Assembly (NCBI RefSeq): GCF_001010355.1
Contig: NZ_JPLA01000041.1
Location: forward strand, 1-64,000
DNA: 64,000 nt
Source of the DNA: Dyella japonica DSM 16301
GTDB taxonomy: Bacteria > Pseudomonadota > Gammaproteobacteria > Xanthomonadales > Rhodanobacteraceae
Direction of reading: 5' to 3'
Shown: piece by piece, positions 49,791 through 59,281 of the stretch
Layout of the letters: every line of letters starts with the position of its first letter
Position numbering within the stretch: the first letter of the stretch is position 1
Translations under genes and position numbers: made by a program
The notes under the pieces: model-generated
The model's database searches: none
Seen by the model: the letters and a program-made list of their open reading frames with translations, nothing else
Told to the model about the DNA's origin: nothing

Positions 49791-51503
49791 ATGCAGAACG
49801 GGACCGCACGATCGCATCAGCAGTTACGTGGCCTGTCGCGGCCTTTTTTTGCCACGCTCGCCAGCCTCGGGGCCGGCGGCATCGCGTGGTATGTCGCGTT
49901 GTCGCTGGGCAGCGCGTTGATCGGCAATTTCGCCGCGATCTGCCTGGTGCCGCTGGTGGAACCCGGGCAGCCCCTGCCATCGGGTTTTGGCTGGCTGGTG
50001 CGCGGGCGACCCGATACACAGGCCATCGCCTTCCTTGTTGCCTCCGCGGTGTTCGCCTTGTTGCGTTGGCAGGCCGCGCGCGTGGGAGCACGACTGAGCG
50101 GACGCTACGCGATGACGCTCAGACAGACGGTGCACGCTCGCCTGATCGATGCACGGCTGTCGTCGCTGTCCGATGCCACCTCGGCCGAGGTGGCCAATGT
50201 GCTCACCTACAATATCGAAGTCGTCACCCAGGGTTTCAACGCGCTGCTGCAGTTGCTGGTGGCCGGCATGACGGCCGCCGTGACGCTGGGCATGGCGCTG
50301 TGGCTGTCGCCGCCGCTGCTGCTGGCGGTGCCGTTCGTGGTGGCGTTCGCCTTGATTGCTGCGCGCATCACCAGTCGCGAGCAGGTGGTGGTGAGCCGCC
50401 AATACGTGGCTGACCTCACGCGCCTGTTCTGGCTCAGCGAGGATTTCCCGCGGCGCTGGCGGCATATCCGGTCCTTTGGCCGTGAAGACGCCGAGAAGGC
50501 GCATTACGCCGATATCGCGCAGCGGCTCGGCCGCGGCTATCGACGGCAGCAGGAGCTGATCGCGTCGGGTCGGCTGGTGCTGGAGATGCTGGCGGCGATC
50601 GGTATCGCGTCGATCTTCCTGATCGCCAATCAATGGCACGGCGTGGACCGCGCCGCCCTGATCGCGGTATGCCTGTTGCTGGGGCGCTTGCTGCCTTATC
50701 TGGTCTCCACCCGGCAAGGTTTCCAGCAGGTGCGTTCGTCCATTCCGGCGTTCGAACTGTGGCTGCGCCATGTGGGCATGGCTGCGGACCGGGCACCGGT
50801 GGCGGCAACCTCGGCGCGCTTGAACGAGCCATTGCATATCCATCAGCTTCGGCTTGAGCAGCCCACAGCCTTGGACCTGCGCGAACTCACCCTGGTGCCC
50901 GGCGAACTGACCCTGGTCTGCGGCGATTCGGGCATCGGCAAGAGCAGCCTGGTCGATGTACTGGCCGGCATGGTGACGCCCGCGCTGTTCCGTGCGCGGG
51001 CTGGCGGCAAGGCGATCGACTTCGCCAGCTACGCCGCCCTCGTGCGCAAGGCGGCCTACGTGAGCCAGAGCGTGCGGCCGTGGCAGATCACCGTGCGCGA
51101 ATGTCTGTTGTGGGCGGCACCGGAGGCCACCGAGGCGATGATGCTGCAGGCGCTGGTCGACGTGGGTTTGGGCAAGCGCCTCGCCGATGCATCCACTGCG
51201 CTCGATACCACCTTGAACAGCTCGTCCAGCCGCCTGTCCGGCGGTGAGCTGCAGCGCTTGCTGCTGGCCCAGGTGTTGCTGCACGGGCCGTCCATCGCGC
51301 TGCTGGACGAGGCCACCAGCGCGCTGGACGCGGAGTCGGAACTGGCCGTGCTGTCCGTGCTGAAACGCCGCTTGTCGCAGACCGTGCTGATCGTGGTATC
51401 CCATCGCGCCGGCGTGGCCGCGGTGGCCGATCAATGCCTGGCGATCGCCGAGGGCAGCGCCACCGTGACCGTCGTGGAAGCCCCGAACGCTGCCGTTTCC
51501 TAA
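49791..51503 (+). CDS. ABC transporter, fused permease and ATPase
   Basis: 570 residues, half-transporter of the exporter type: about six membrane helices (residues 20-320), then the ATPase with Walker A GDSGIGKSSLVDVL (about 384-397), signature LSGGELQRL and Walker B IALLDEATSALDAE. No peptidase C39 domain is fused. Two copies would form the exporter. The membrane part has an unusual long first hydrophobic block. Next to the HPr-kinase-like gene (149 bases apart), so it probably exports the product of this locus. The 3' end overlaps the convergent membrane protein gene by four bases. Confidence 0.88.
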   Translation: MQNGTARSHQQLRGLSRPFFATLASLGAGGIAWYVALSLGSALIGNFAAICLVPLVEPGQPLPSGFGWLVRGRPDTQAIAFLVASAVFALLRWQAARVGARLSGRYAMTLRQTVHARLIDARLSSLSDATSAEVANVLTYNIEVVTQGFNALLQLLVAGMTAAVTLGMALWLSPPLLLAVPFVVAFALIAARITSREQVVVSRQYVADLTRLFWLSEDFPRRWRHIRSFGREDAEKAHYADIAQRLGRGYRRQQELIASGRLVLEMLAAIGIASIFLIANQWHGVDRAALIAVCLLLGRLLPYLVSTRQGFQQVRSSIPAFELWLRHVGMAADRAPVAATSARLNEPLHIHQLRLEQPTALDLRELTLVPGELTLVCGDSGIGKSSLVDVLAGMVTPALFRARAGGKAIDFASYAALVRKAAYVSQSVRPWQITVRECLLWAAPEATEAMMLQALVDVGLGKRLADASTALDTTLNSSSSRLSGGELQRLLLAQVLLHGPSIALLDEATSALDAESELAVLSVLKRRLSQTVLIVVSHRAGVAAVADQCLAIAEGSATVTVVEAPNAAVS

Positions 51504-52024
51504 GCGTCGCCGACGACGCTCGACTTCGGCGGCATGGGTCCGAGAAACATGGCGCGTAGCCGCTCGATGCCGATCACGCGCGCCAGCTCGGCAAACACGC
51601 AGTAATTGAAGATCAACACCAGCAGCAGGATCTGGATCGCCAAGAAGTGGCTCCAGACCGTGTTGGTGAGTACGTCGTGATTGGCCGCGGCGAGCGTGTG
51701 CGTGTCTTTCCAGGACTCGTGCAGGCGTTCCAGGTAATGGATAAACGTGGCGACGATGGTGTAGATCACGGTCTTCCAGGCCGCATTCCAGATCAGCGGC
51801 TTCTCCGGAAAACGGTTGATGAAGGGCAGCATGTTGGCGAGCAGCACGGCCTTGCCCAGGATCAGCGCGGAAATCAGCACCGTGGCAAAGGTGGGCAGGG
51901 ACAGGCCGGTGCCCCGCGTCAGCAACGCGCGTATCAGCAGCACGATATTGAGCATGACGAAAAAGAAGATGGTGGGCGGCAGCATCTTCAACATCTCGTG
52001 CTTGATTTTCGCCATCGTTCCCAT
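51500..52024 (-). CDS. Hypothetical membrane protein
   Basis: 174 residues with three to four hydrophobic segments (near 14-35, 43-62, 82-98, 124-145). N-terminal MAKIKHEMLKMLPPTIFFF is Lys/Met-rich. I do not recognise a family. GGAG lies six bases before the ATG at 52024, which settles the start. It overlaps the ABC exporter end by four bases in the convergent direction. Confidence 0.65.
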   Translation of the reverse strand: MGTMAKIKHEMLKMLPPTIFFFVMLNIVLLIRALLTRGTGLSLPTFATVLISALILGKAVLLANMLPFINRFPEKPLIWNAAWKTVIYTIVATFIHYLERLHESWKDTHTLAAANHDVLTNTVWSHFLAIQILLLVLIFNYCVFAELARVIGIERLRAMFLGPMPPKSSVVGDA

Positions 52025-52158
52025 GCTGTTCTCCGCCCGTTCGCCAGGCCGTGTGGGGAACGGGATTCGCCTGCGCTGGCGGCGTCCCGCGACGCTTCGA
52101 CCCTGGCTATTTCATACGCTTGGATACGCAGGGTGCTAGCGAACATCTACGTGCATAA

Positions 52159-52180
52159 ACCTAAGTAAATTCCCCTAGGT
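52159..52180. promoter_or_regulatory. 22-bp imperfect dyad, candidate operator
   Basis: ACCTAAGTAAA and TTCCCCTAGGT form an inverted repeat with 8 of 11 positions matching, in the 360-base gap (52025-52384) between the membrane protein and the HD-GYP regulator. The gap also holds a 7-bp hairpin CGTCGTC-GCA-GACGACG at 52198-52214 and the AAGGAG site before the HD-GYP gene. Otherwise nothing was seen in it. Confidence 0.4.
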
Positions 52181-52384
52181 AGACGCAGATTCCGCCACGT
52201 CGTCGCAGACGACGCTGACCTACGCGCGATCTTCACGTCGGTTGCGCGCTTATTCCGCATGGGAAACCGGCGCGCGCACGCCGCGTCCGTGCGGCATCGG
52301 CGGGTTTCGCCGCGGGGGACTGGACATGCCTGATGGCCTGCAACCACGACGACTCATCACACCGCATGCGGAAGGAGCGTTGAC

Positions 52385-53521
52385 ATGGGTGCGACTGGCA
52401 TGACCGGTGTCCCCACCGTGCTGGTGGTGGACGATGCCCCCGACAACCGGATGATCCTCTGCGAACTGCTGAAGCCGCTTTATCGGGTCATCGAGGCGCC
52501 GGATGGAGAGGCTGCCATGCACATGGCCGTCGCCGAACAGCCGGACATCATCCTGCTGGATGTGGTGATGCCCGGCATCTCGGGCTTCGATGTCTGCCGC
52601 CAGCTGAAGTCCCATGGCGAGACGCGCGGCATTCCGGTGATCTTCCTGACCTCGCTCAATGCGCCCGAGGACGAAACGCGCGGACTGGTGCTGGGCGGCG
52701 TCGACTACATCACCAAGCCGGTGAATCCACCGGTGGTGATGGCGCGCGTGGCCAATCACCTGCGGCTGCGGGCGGCGGCGGATTTCCTGCGCGACCAGAA
52801 TGCCTTTCTCGAACAGGAGATCTCGCGTCGCACGCGCGAAGTGACGGCGATCCAGGAGGCCACCGTGGTCGCCCTCACCTCGCTGGCCGAAACACGCGAC
52901 AACGAAACCGGCAACCACATCCGGCGCACGCAGCATTATGTGAAGGCGCTGGCGGACAGGCTGAAGGATCATCCGCGTTTCGCTGCGGCGCTGGACGAAG
53001 TCACCCGCCAGATGCTGTTCCAGTCGGCGCCGCTGCACGACATCGGCAAGATCGGCATACCCGATCGCATCCTGCTCAAGCAGGGACGCCTGACGCCGGA
53101 GGAATACGAGATCATGAAGACGCACACGACGCTGGGGCGCGATGCCTTGCAGCGGGCCGAGGAGCGTCTGACCACGCCGGTGTCGTTCCTGCACATCGCC
53201 AAGGAGATGGCCTATAGCCATCAGGAGCGCTGGGACGGCAGCGGCTATCCCGAGGGCCTCAAGGGGAATGCGATTCCCGTCGCGGCTCGCCTGATGGCGG
53301 TCGCGGACGTCTACGATGCCTTGATCAGCAAGCGCGTCTACAAGCAGGGCATGACGCACGAAGCGGCAACGGCCGCGATTGCCGCCAAGCGTGGGATCGA
53401 TTTCGACCCCGACATCGTGGATGCCTTTCTTTCCATCCAGGACACGTTTCGCGAAATAGCCCATCGCTTTGCCGATGACGAGGCCTCCCACAGTGGTTCG
53501 GCGCATCACCTGGCGAGCTGA
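52385..53521 (+). CDS. HD-GYP response regulator (c-di-GMP phosphodiesterase)
   Basis: 378 residues, RpfG-like. Receiver domain with phospho-acceptor Asp59 (IILLDVVMPG) and switch Lys in ITKPV (about 114). A coiled linker leads to the HD-GYP domain: HNH-type metal site with LHDIGKIGIPD (His/Asp about 218-219) and HQERWDGSGYPEGLKG (GYP about 287). The intact motifs suggest it degrades cyclic di-GMP to pGpG or GMP. It lies nine bases before the hybrid kinase, its probable partner. GGAAGGAG precedes the start. Confidence 0.95.
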   Translation: MGATGMTGVPTVLVVDDAPDNRMILCELLKPLYRVIEAPDGEAAMHMAVAEQPDIILLDVVMPGISGFDVCRQLKSHGETRGIPVIFLTSLNAPEDETRGLVLGGVDYITKPVNPPVVMARVANHLRLRAAADFLRDQNAFLEQEISRRTREVTAIQEATVVALTSLAETRDNETGNHIRRTQHYVKALADRLKDHPRFAAALDEVTRQMLFQSAPLHDIGKIGIPDRILLKQGRLTPEEYEIMKTHTTLGRDALQRAEERLTTPVSFLHIAKEMAYSHQERWDGSGYPEGLKGNAIPVAARLMAVADVYDALISKRVYKQGMTHEAATAAIAAKRGIDFDPDIVDAFLSIQDTFREIAHRFADDEASHSGSAHHLAS

Positions 53522-53530
53522 CGCTACGCC

Positions 53531-56500
53531 ATGAGCACGCTGCTTGAACGCCTGCAACGACAGCCTCTGCGTCGACGGCTGCAGCTGGGGTTTGGCGGCA
53601 TTCTTCTGCTGATGATACTGCTGGGTGTGTACAGCCTCGGGGTACAGCATCTGCAGAAAGAGCAGATGCGCCGGCTCTACGAGCAGGACATGCAAGGCCT
53701 GCTGCATATCGAGGCGGCGCGCGCTGCTCTGGCCGACATGGGGCAGGATCTGCGGGAAGCCGTCTTCATGCGCCAGGGCCCGGGCCGCGCGGAGGCGCTG
53801 CACCAGCTGGCCGGTGCGCATACGCTGGTGCGGCGCGAAATCGAGTTGGCCAGGACGAGGATCTACCGCGACGCCATTGTGCGCAGCCTCGCCGAGTTCG
53901 AGCTCGCCTTCGCCGACTATGAGCGGCGGGTGGATACGATTGCCGAACTGCTGGAAACCAAGACGGACAGCGGACGCTCCGCCGCCGAACTGATGGTGTC
54001 GCCGGAATTTCAACGCGCCGACGAGGCAGCCAAACATGCGCTCGAGCGGGTCGAGCGCCTCAAGCGGGATGGGGCCGACGAAGAGGTCAAGAACGCCAAC
54101 GCCCGCTACCTGTTCGGGGTGCAACTCACCGTCTGGCTGCTGGTCCTGGGGCTGGTCGCTGGCGTCCTGTTCGGCAGCCTGATCAGCCGTACCATCCGGC
54201 GACCTGCCACCGCTTTCCGACGCGCACTGGATTCGTTGAGCGCCGGGCGCCTGGATATCGCGGTGCCCTATACGGAGTATCCCAACGAAGCCGGCGATCT
54301 GGCGCGCGCCATCGTGACCCTGCGGGACGAGGCGCAACAGATGGCCGCACGGCGCTGGGTGAAGACGCACGTCGCAGCGATTGCCGGCGAGCTGCAGTCG
54401 CTGACCGAGCTGGATGCGCTGGCCCATCGCTTCCTCTGCGCACTGGCGCCCTTGCTGGCCATCAAGCATGGCGCGCTCTATATCTTCGAAGCGGGCATGC
54501 AGCGACTGCGTCTGACGGGCAGCTACGCCGCCGCCGATGCACGCGAGTTGGTCATGCTGGGCGAGGGGCTGGTTGGACAATGCGCGCTGGACGGCAAGAC
54601 GCTCAGCCTGCGCGAGGTGCCGGCGGATTACCTCAAGATTGCCACCGGCCTGGGCGAGACCACACCCAACCACCTGGTGGTGATGGCTATCGTGCGTAAC
54701 GATCGAGTGCTGGGCGTGGTGGAACTGGCCAGCCTGTCGTCGTTCAATGAGGCACAGCAGGAGCTGCTGGACGAATTGATGCCGCTGCTGGCGATGAATG
54801 TGGATCTGCTCGAACGCGCCGCGGATCTGCGCAGCCTGCTGGCCAGGAGCCAGGAACATGCGGAACTGGCCGCGCGACAGGCGACCACGCTCTCGGAGAA
54901 AACCAGGGAGCTGGAAGCCACGCAGCACGCCATCGAGGCCGCCCGTGCCTGGTATCGCGGGATCATCGAATCGGCACCCGACGGCATGATGATCGTCGAT
55001 CAGGATGGGCGCATCCTGCTGGCCAACCCGCGTCTGGAAGCCATCTTCGGTTATGCCCACGGCGAACTCGACGGCGTCCTGGTGGAGCAGCTGGTGCCTG
55101 CGGGGATGGACCGCAGACACCTGGGGCTGCGCGGCGATTTCTTTGCCCAGGGCCTCAGTCGCAAGATGGGGCGCGGCAATGTCGATCTGCGCGGCCGGCG
55201 CAAGGATGGCAGCGAGTTGTCGGTGGAGATCAGCCTGTCCTTCCTGCCCGAACTGGACGGGCAGGGGCGCTGCGTCTGCGCCGCCGTGCGCGACGTGAGC
55301 GAGCGCCGCATGATGGAAATGGCGCTGGTGCAAAGCCAGGAGCGCCTGCAGAGCATCCTGGACAACTCGCCGATCAGCATTGCGGTCTCCACGCAGGGAC
55401 GGATCTGCTTCGCCAATCCGAAATTCGTCGAGACCTTCGGCGCCGGGCTCGGCGACAGCACGGCGCCCATCTACGTGGAAACCGCGGCGCGTGCGCATAT
55501 CTGGGCGACGCTGGAGCGCGAGGGCTCGGTGTCCAACCAGGAGATCCGCATGCACGATGCGCAGCGTCGCGAACGCGACATGGTCGCCACCTTCCTGCCG
55601 ATCGACTTCGACGGCGAGGCGGGCGTGCTTGCCTGGTTGCTCGATGTCACCGAAGCGAGGGCGGCCGAAGCCGCCATCCGCCATGCCAAGGAAGTGGCCG
55701 AGGAGGCCACCCGGGCCAAGAGCGCCTTTCTGGCCAACATGAGTCATGAGATCCGCACGCCGATGAACGCCATCATCGGCATGAGCCATCTCGCCCTGGA
55801 ATCGTCGCAGGATGTCAGGCAGCGTGGTTATCTGGAGAACATCCATCGATCCGCGGAAAACCTGCTGCGCATCATCAACGACATTCTCGACTTCTCGCGC
55901 ATCGAAGCCGGCGCCATGAGCCTGGAGCGGGTGGCCTTCAACCTGGACGAGGTGATCGGTCAGGTCGCCGGCATCATCGGCCTCAAGGCGCAGGAGAAGG
56001 GGCTGGATCTGTTGTTCCAGTACGGTGCCGATCTGCCTCGGCATTGGCTCGGCGATCCGCTGCGGCTGGGCCAGATCCTGGTCAACCTTGGCAACAACGC
56101 GGTGAAATTCACCGAACGCGGCGCCATCGTGGTGGGCATCGACAAGGCGGGCGTGGAGGGCGAGGAGGTCATCCTGCATGCCCGTGTGCAGGACACCGGC
56201 ATCGGCATGACCGAGGATCAGTGCCAGCGCATTTTCCATTCCTTCGTGCAGGCCGATTCGTCCACCACGCGAAAATACGGCGGCTCCGGGCTGGGTCTGG
56301 CGATCTCCAAGACGCTGGCGGAAATGATGGGCGGCACCATCTGGGTCGACAGCTCACCCGGACAGGGATCCACTTTCCACGTGGAGTTGCGCGTGGGCGT
56401 GGCGCCCGAAAGTGCGGGCGTGACGCCGTGGCTGGCGCCGCCAGGCACCCGCCTGCTCATCGTTGCCGGCAACGATCTGGCGAGGGGCGTGGTTGCCGGC

Positions 56501-57646
56501 ATGGCACGCGGCCTGGGCTTCGAGGTGGAGGCGGTTGCCAGCGGCGAGCAGGCCGGGCAGCGCCTCGCCGATGCCCGCGAGACGGCGCGCCCCTACGGCA
56601 TCGTGCTGGTCGATGCCCGCCTGCGCGACTTCCGTGCCTTTATGGAGCGAGTGCATCCACCCGCGCTTGCCTCGTCAGCGCAGCAGCTGCTGGTGATGGC
56701 TTTTGTCCATGGCGACGACGCGGCGATCGAAGCATCCTGCGCCCATGGCGTGCTGACCAAGCCAGTGACACCGAAGGGCTTGCGCGAGGCCTTGCAGAAG
56801 GCGCTTGCCCCACCGGGTGCGGATGTGGCCGCAACGACAGCTCAGCGCTCGCAACCTGACGTATCGCTCGCCGGCACCCGCGTGCTGCTGGTGGAGGACA
56901 ACGAGCTCAATCGCGAACTGGCCACCGAGCTGCTGCGACGCGCGGGCATCGATGTGTTGACCGCCGTCAACGGACGCGAGGCGGTCGAGCGGCTCGCGCA
57001 AGATGCGAATGTCGACGGCGTGCTGATGGATTGCCAGATGCCGGTGATGGATGGCTACGCCGCCGCGCGGGCGATCCGCGAACAGCTGCATCTCACCTCG
57101 CTGCCCATCATCGCCATGACGGCCGATGCGCTGCCTGCCGACCGCGACAAAGCCATCGCGGCGGGCATGAACGACCACATCACCAAGCCGCTGCACATCC
57201 GCAATATGTTCGCCACCATGGCGCGTTGGATCAAACCACGGCAAACGGAGCAAGCATCGCCAGCACCCAAACAAGCGATAGCGGATTCGCCTTCGCTACC
57301 GGGCATCGACCAGGCGGCCGGGCTGCGCACCTGCGGTGACAACGCCTCGCTGTACCGGCGGCTGCTGCATCTTTTTCTCGAGGGCCATGCGCACTTCGAG
57401 CAATCATTCCGGCAGGCGACGCAGGGCGCGGATGCGTCCGCGGCCTATCGCATCGCCCATACGTTGCGCGGATCGGCAGCCAATATCGGCGCGATCGATG
57501 TGGCGGCCGCTGCCGGTGAGTTGCAGCAGGCCTGCAGGGAAGGGGCGCCGCCGGCCGAGATCGATCGCCTGCTGGGCAAGCTGACGAAGGCACTGGCTCC
57601 GGTGCTCGAGGGGCTGGCCCGATACGATCCGCCGCCGGCGATCTGA
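53531..57646 (+). CDS. Hybrid sensor histidine kinase with two REC and an Hpt domain
   Basis: 1371 residues. Order: TM1 (about 20-38), four-helix periplasmic sensor region, TM2 (about 193-218), HAMP, GAF (about 270-430), two PAS units (about 475-590 and 600-720), HisKA with FLANMSHEIRTPMN (His739), HATPase (ILVNLGNNAVKF, DTGIGM, GGSGLGLAI), REC1 (about 973-1090), REC2 (about 1116-1235) with phospho-acceptor Asp1167 in LMDCQMPVMDG, and Hpt with His1310 in HTLRGSAANIG. REC1 lacks the paired acidic residues at its start (LIVAGNDLA), so it is probably a degenerate receiver. A complete phosphorelay can run H739 to D1167 to H1310 and then to the HD-GYP receiver next door. The upstream HD-GYP gene is its likely target. 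Confidence 0.93.
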   Translation: MSTLLERLQRQPLRRRLQLGFGGILLLMILLGVYSLGVQHLQKEQMRRLYEQDMQGLLHIEAARAALADMGQDLREAVFMRQGPGRAEALHQLAGAHTLVRREIELARTRIYRDAIVRSLAEFELAFADYERRVDTIAELLETKTDSGRSAAELMVSPEFQRADEAAKHALERVERLKRDGADEEVKNANARYLFGVQLTVWLLVLGLVAGVLFGSLISRTIRRPATAFRRALDSLSAGRLDIAVPYTEYPNEAGDLARAIVTLRDEAQQMAARRWVKTHVAAIAGELQSLTELDALAHRFLCALAPLLAIKHGALYIFEAGMQRLRLTGSYAAADARELVMLGEGLVGQCALDGKTLSLREVPADYLKIATGLGETTPNHLVVMAIVRNDRVLGVVELASLSSFNEAQQELLDELMPLLAMNVDLLERAADLRSLLARSQEHAELAARQATTLSEKTRELEATQHAIEAARAWYRGIIESAPDGMMIVDQDGRILLANPRLEAIFGYAHGELDGVLVEQLVPAGMDRRHLGLRGDFFAQGLSRKMGRGNVDLRGRRKDGSELSVEISLSFLPELDGQGRCVCAAVRDVSERRMMEMALVQSQERLQSILDNSPISIAVSTQGRICFANPKFVETFGAGLGDSTAPIYVETAARAHIWATLEREGSVSNQEIRMHDAQRRERDMVATFLPIDFDGEAGVLAWLLDVTEARAAEAAIRHAKEVAEEATRAKSAFLANMSHEIRTPMNAIIGMSHLALESSQDVRQRGYLENIHRSAENLLRIINDILDFSRIEAGAMSLERVAFNLDEVIGQVAGIIGLKAQEKGLDLLFQYGADLPRHWLGDPLRLGQILVNLGNNAVKFTERGAIVVGIDKAGVEGEEVILHARVQDTGIGMTEDQCQRIFHSFVQADSSTTRKYGGSGLGLAISKTLAEMMGGTIWVDSSPGQGSTFHVELRVGVAPESAGVTPWLAPPGTRLLIVAGNDLARGVVAGMARGLGFEVEAVASGEQAGQRLADARETARPYGIVLVDARLRDFRAFMERVHPPALASSAQQLLVMAFVHGDDAAIEASCAHGVLTKPVTPKGLREALQKALAPPGADVAATTAQRSQPDVSLAGTRVLLVEDNELNRELATELLRRAGIDVLTAVNGREAVERLAQDANVDGVLMDCQMPVMDGYAAARAIREQLHLTSLPIIAMTADALPADRDKAIAAGMNDHITKPLHIRNMFATMARWIKPRQTEQASPAPKQAIADSPSLPGIDQAAGLRTCGDNASLYRRLLHLFLEGHAHFEQSFRQATQGADASAAYRIAHTLRGSAANIGAIDVAAAAGELQQACREGAPPAEIDRLLGKLTKALAPVLEGLARYDPPPAI

Positions 57647-57651
57647 GTGGT

Positions 57652-58116
57652 TCAATGCAGACGCGGCTTGCCTTGCTGCGAGGCGAAGATCGCACGGTCC
57701 ACGTCGGACTGGCTGCCCATGGCCTGTTCGGGCCACAGCGATGCATCGTCTTCCTGCAGCGCTTCATTCGGCAGCACGTGCACATCGACGGCATGCAGCC
57801 CACGCAGGATCTCGGTCACTTCTTCGATCTGGGCATCGTCGTCGATTTCCACCGTAAGCACGGCGAAGCCGATCTCCACTGCCGGCGGCAGGCTGGCCGG
57901 TTCGCGCAGATGATGCTGCCTGCCTTCGCGTTCGCCGCGGTGGCTGAGGCGCGACACCACGCTGGTCGGTGCACTGGCGCTTGCCGCGCAGCCACCCACG
58001 CTTTCATCGCACTGGACCACGCCTTTGCGGCGGGGAAGGCCGCGCGACATCAATTTGTCGAACGCGGAGGCCGCGCCGAACTGATTGCTGAACTTGGCAA
58101 CGACAAGGGCGCTCAT
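57652..58116 (-). CDS. Small stress-protein-like hypothetical (YflT/DUF1269-like)
   Basis: 154 residues, no signal peptide. The N-terminal strand/helix SALVVAKFSNQFGAASAFDK and the later VEIDDDAQIEEVTEILRGLH resemble general-stress proteins whose members begin with a ferredoxin-like V-A-x-F...A...L unit. Low-complexity Ser/Ala/Cys segment in the middle. Resemblance is weak, and the function is unknown. GGAGAG lies four bases before the start. Convergent with the hybrid kinase (5 bases apart). Confidence 0.5.
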   Translation of the reverse strand: MSALVVAKFSNQFGAASAFDKLMSRGLPRRKGVVQCDESVGGCAASASAPTSVVSRLSHRGEREGRQHHLREPASLPPAVEIGFAVLTVEIDDDAQIEEVTEILRGLHAVDVHVLPNEALQEDDASLWPEQAMGSQSDVDRAIFASQQGKPRLH

Positions 58117-58428
58117 GGCTCTCTCCGGCAGGGATGGCTCGGCGCGCAAAGCCTTGCATGACAGGTGTTAACGGCGCGATGGCACGGTGTGACCGGGAGC
58201 GCATCAGCATGAGTGTCCACTGAATGTTTTCCCTTGTTGCGCAAAAGGATGACGCCAGCTCCACATCCCGTGGCTTAGACGTTGAGACACACTTGAACGG
58301 GATTCCGCCCCATGCCCGAGGCAAGAACGCGCAAGGCCGTTGCACGGGATAAGCGGCAAGGCAAATCGGCCAGTGAATCACTGCGCATCGCATCACCTCA
58401 GTTGACCCAACGCCCATGGAGGTAAGAC

Positions 58429-58665
58429 ATGGTTTTCTCGACCCGCAAGGTCTGTGCGCCGCTGGTGCTCGCATTGCTAGCCGTTGCCGGCTGCAGTCAT
58501 CAGGGTGACGACAACGCCTCGACGCCGCCGCCCGCACCCGCCAGTACCGCAGCGGCGCCATCGCCGGCAACACCTGCCACGACGCCTGCGTCCAGCAGCA
58601 GCGCGATGACGCCCAGCCCCGCGTATCCGCAAAGTTCGCCGGCGCCGGCCGCGTCGACGCACTGA
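58429..58665 (+). CDS. Small secreted lipoprotein, Pro/Ala/Ser-rich
   Basis: 78 residues. Lipobox LAVAGC (Cys about 22) after a signal peptide; the mature part is a Pro/Ala/Thr/Ser-rich, probably unfolded tail with no domain. GGAGG lies seven bases before the ATG. A perfect hairpin follows the stop. Function unknown. Confidence 0.75.
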   Translation: MVFSTRKVCAPLVLALLAVAGCSHQGDDNASTPPPAPASTAAAPSPATPATTPASSSSAMTPSPAYPQSSPAPAASTH

Positions 58666-58680
58666 CGGCGCCAACGCGAT

Positions 58681-58715
58681 GACCACGCGATCCCGGTTTG
58701 CGGGATCGCGTGGTC
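58681..58715. terminator. Strong bidirectional hairpin terminator
   Basis: A 15-bp perfect inverted repeat, left arm GACCACGCGATCCCG at 58681-58695, loop of 5, right arm 58701-58715. It sits between two convergent genes ending at 58665 and 58736 and can serve both. No T-run flanks it. Confidence 0.75.
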
Positions 58716-58735
58716 TGCTGCTGCCGCGCGGCAGC

Positions 58736-59281
58736 TCAGGGTGTGCTTAGCGGCTGCTCCGGCGAGAGCTTCTGCGCCATCTGCAGATGATGCTTGAGTG
58801 TGGGCAGCGTCGAGCTTGCGAAAGCGGCGACATCCGGATCGCTGCTGTGCGAGGCGGAATCAAATAGCGCAATGGCTTTCTGGTGGCCACCCACCATGGC
58901 CGACGCATAGGCTTTGTCGAAATCGCCGCCGTTGAGCGACTGCAGCTTGTCCATCACGTTGGAGGGCTGCGGCTGCAGGACCACGTTGGCGTGCTTGCGA
59001 TTGGCCAGCGCCGCCAGCTGCTTGTTGGCGGCGCTGTGATCTTTCACCAGCTGTTGGGCGAGATCCTTGATCTGCGGCGACGATGCCTTCTGCACCGCCA
59101 GTTGACCCATCTGCACTTCGGCCGCGCCATCGCTCGAGGCCTTGGTCAAGAACTCCTGGTCGGACACCGGGCTCTTGGCCGATGGCGACGCGCCCGTGGT
59201 GGCGGCCTGCGCCCACAGGTCGTTGCACACCGGCGCTGCGAGCAACAGCGCCGCGGCGATCAACAGAGACGGTTGTTTCAT
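58736..59281 (-). CDS. DUF4142 exported protein
   Basis: 181 residues, signal peptide (ending WA, about 24). The core pattern DQEFLTKASSDGAAEVQMGQ and LAQQLVKDHSAANKQLAAL with MQMAQ at the C-terminus matches DUF4142, a four-helix-bundle family (ferritin-like fold) linked to stress and found in the periplasm; the function is not established. AAGGTG lies six bases before ATG 59281. Confidence 0.9.
   Translation of the reverse strand: MKQPSLLIAAALLLAAPVCNDLWAQAATTGASPSAKSPVSDQEFLTKASSDGAAEVQMGQLAVQKASSPQIKDLAQQLVKDHSAANKQLAALANRKHANVVLQPQPSNVMDKLQSLNGGDFDKAYASAMVGGHQKAIALFDSASHSSDPDVAAFASSTLPTLKHHLQMAQKLSPEQPLSTP

Noticed and set aside
52250-56239. 1329-codon open frame on the minus strand
   Set aside because: Antisense shadow of the HD-GYP and hybrid kinase genes in high-GC DNA. 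Its translation is low-complexity and His/Gln/Arg-rich, and it has no family features, while the plus strand has complete domain structure.
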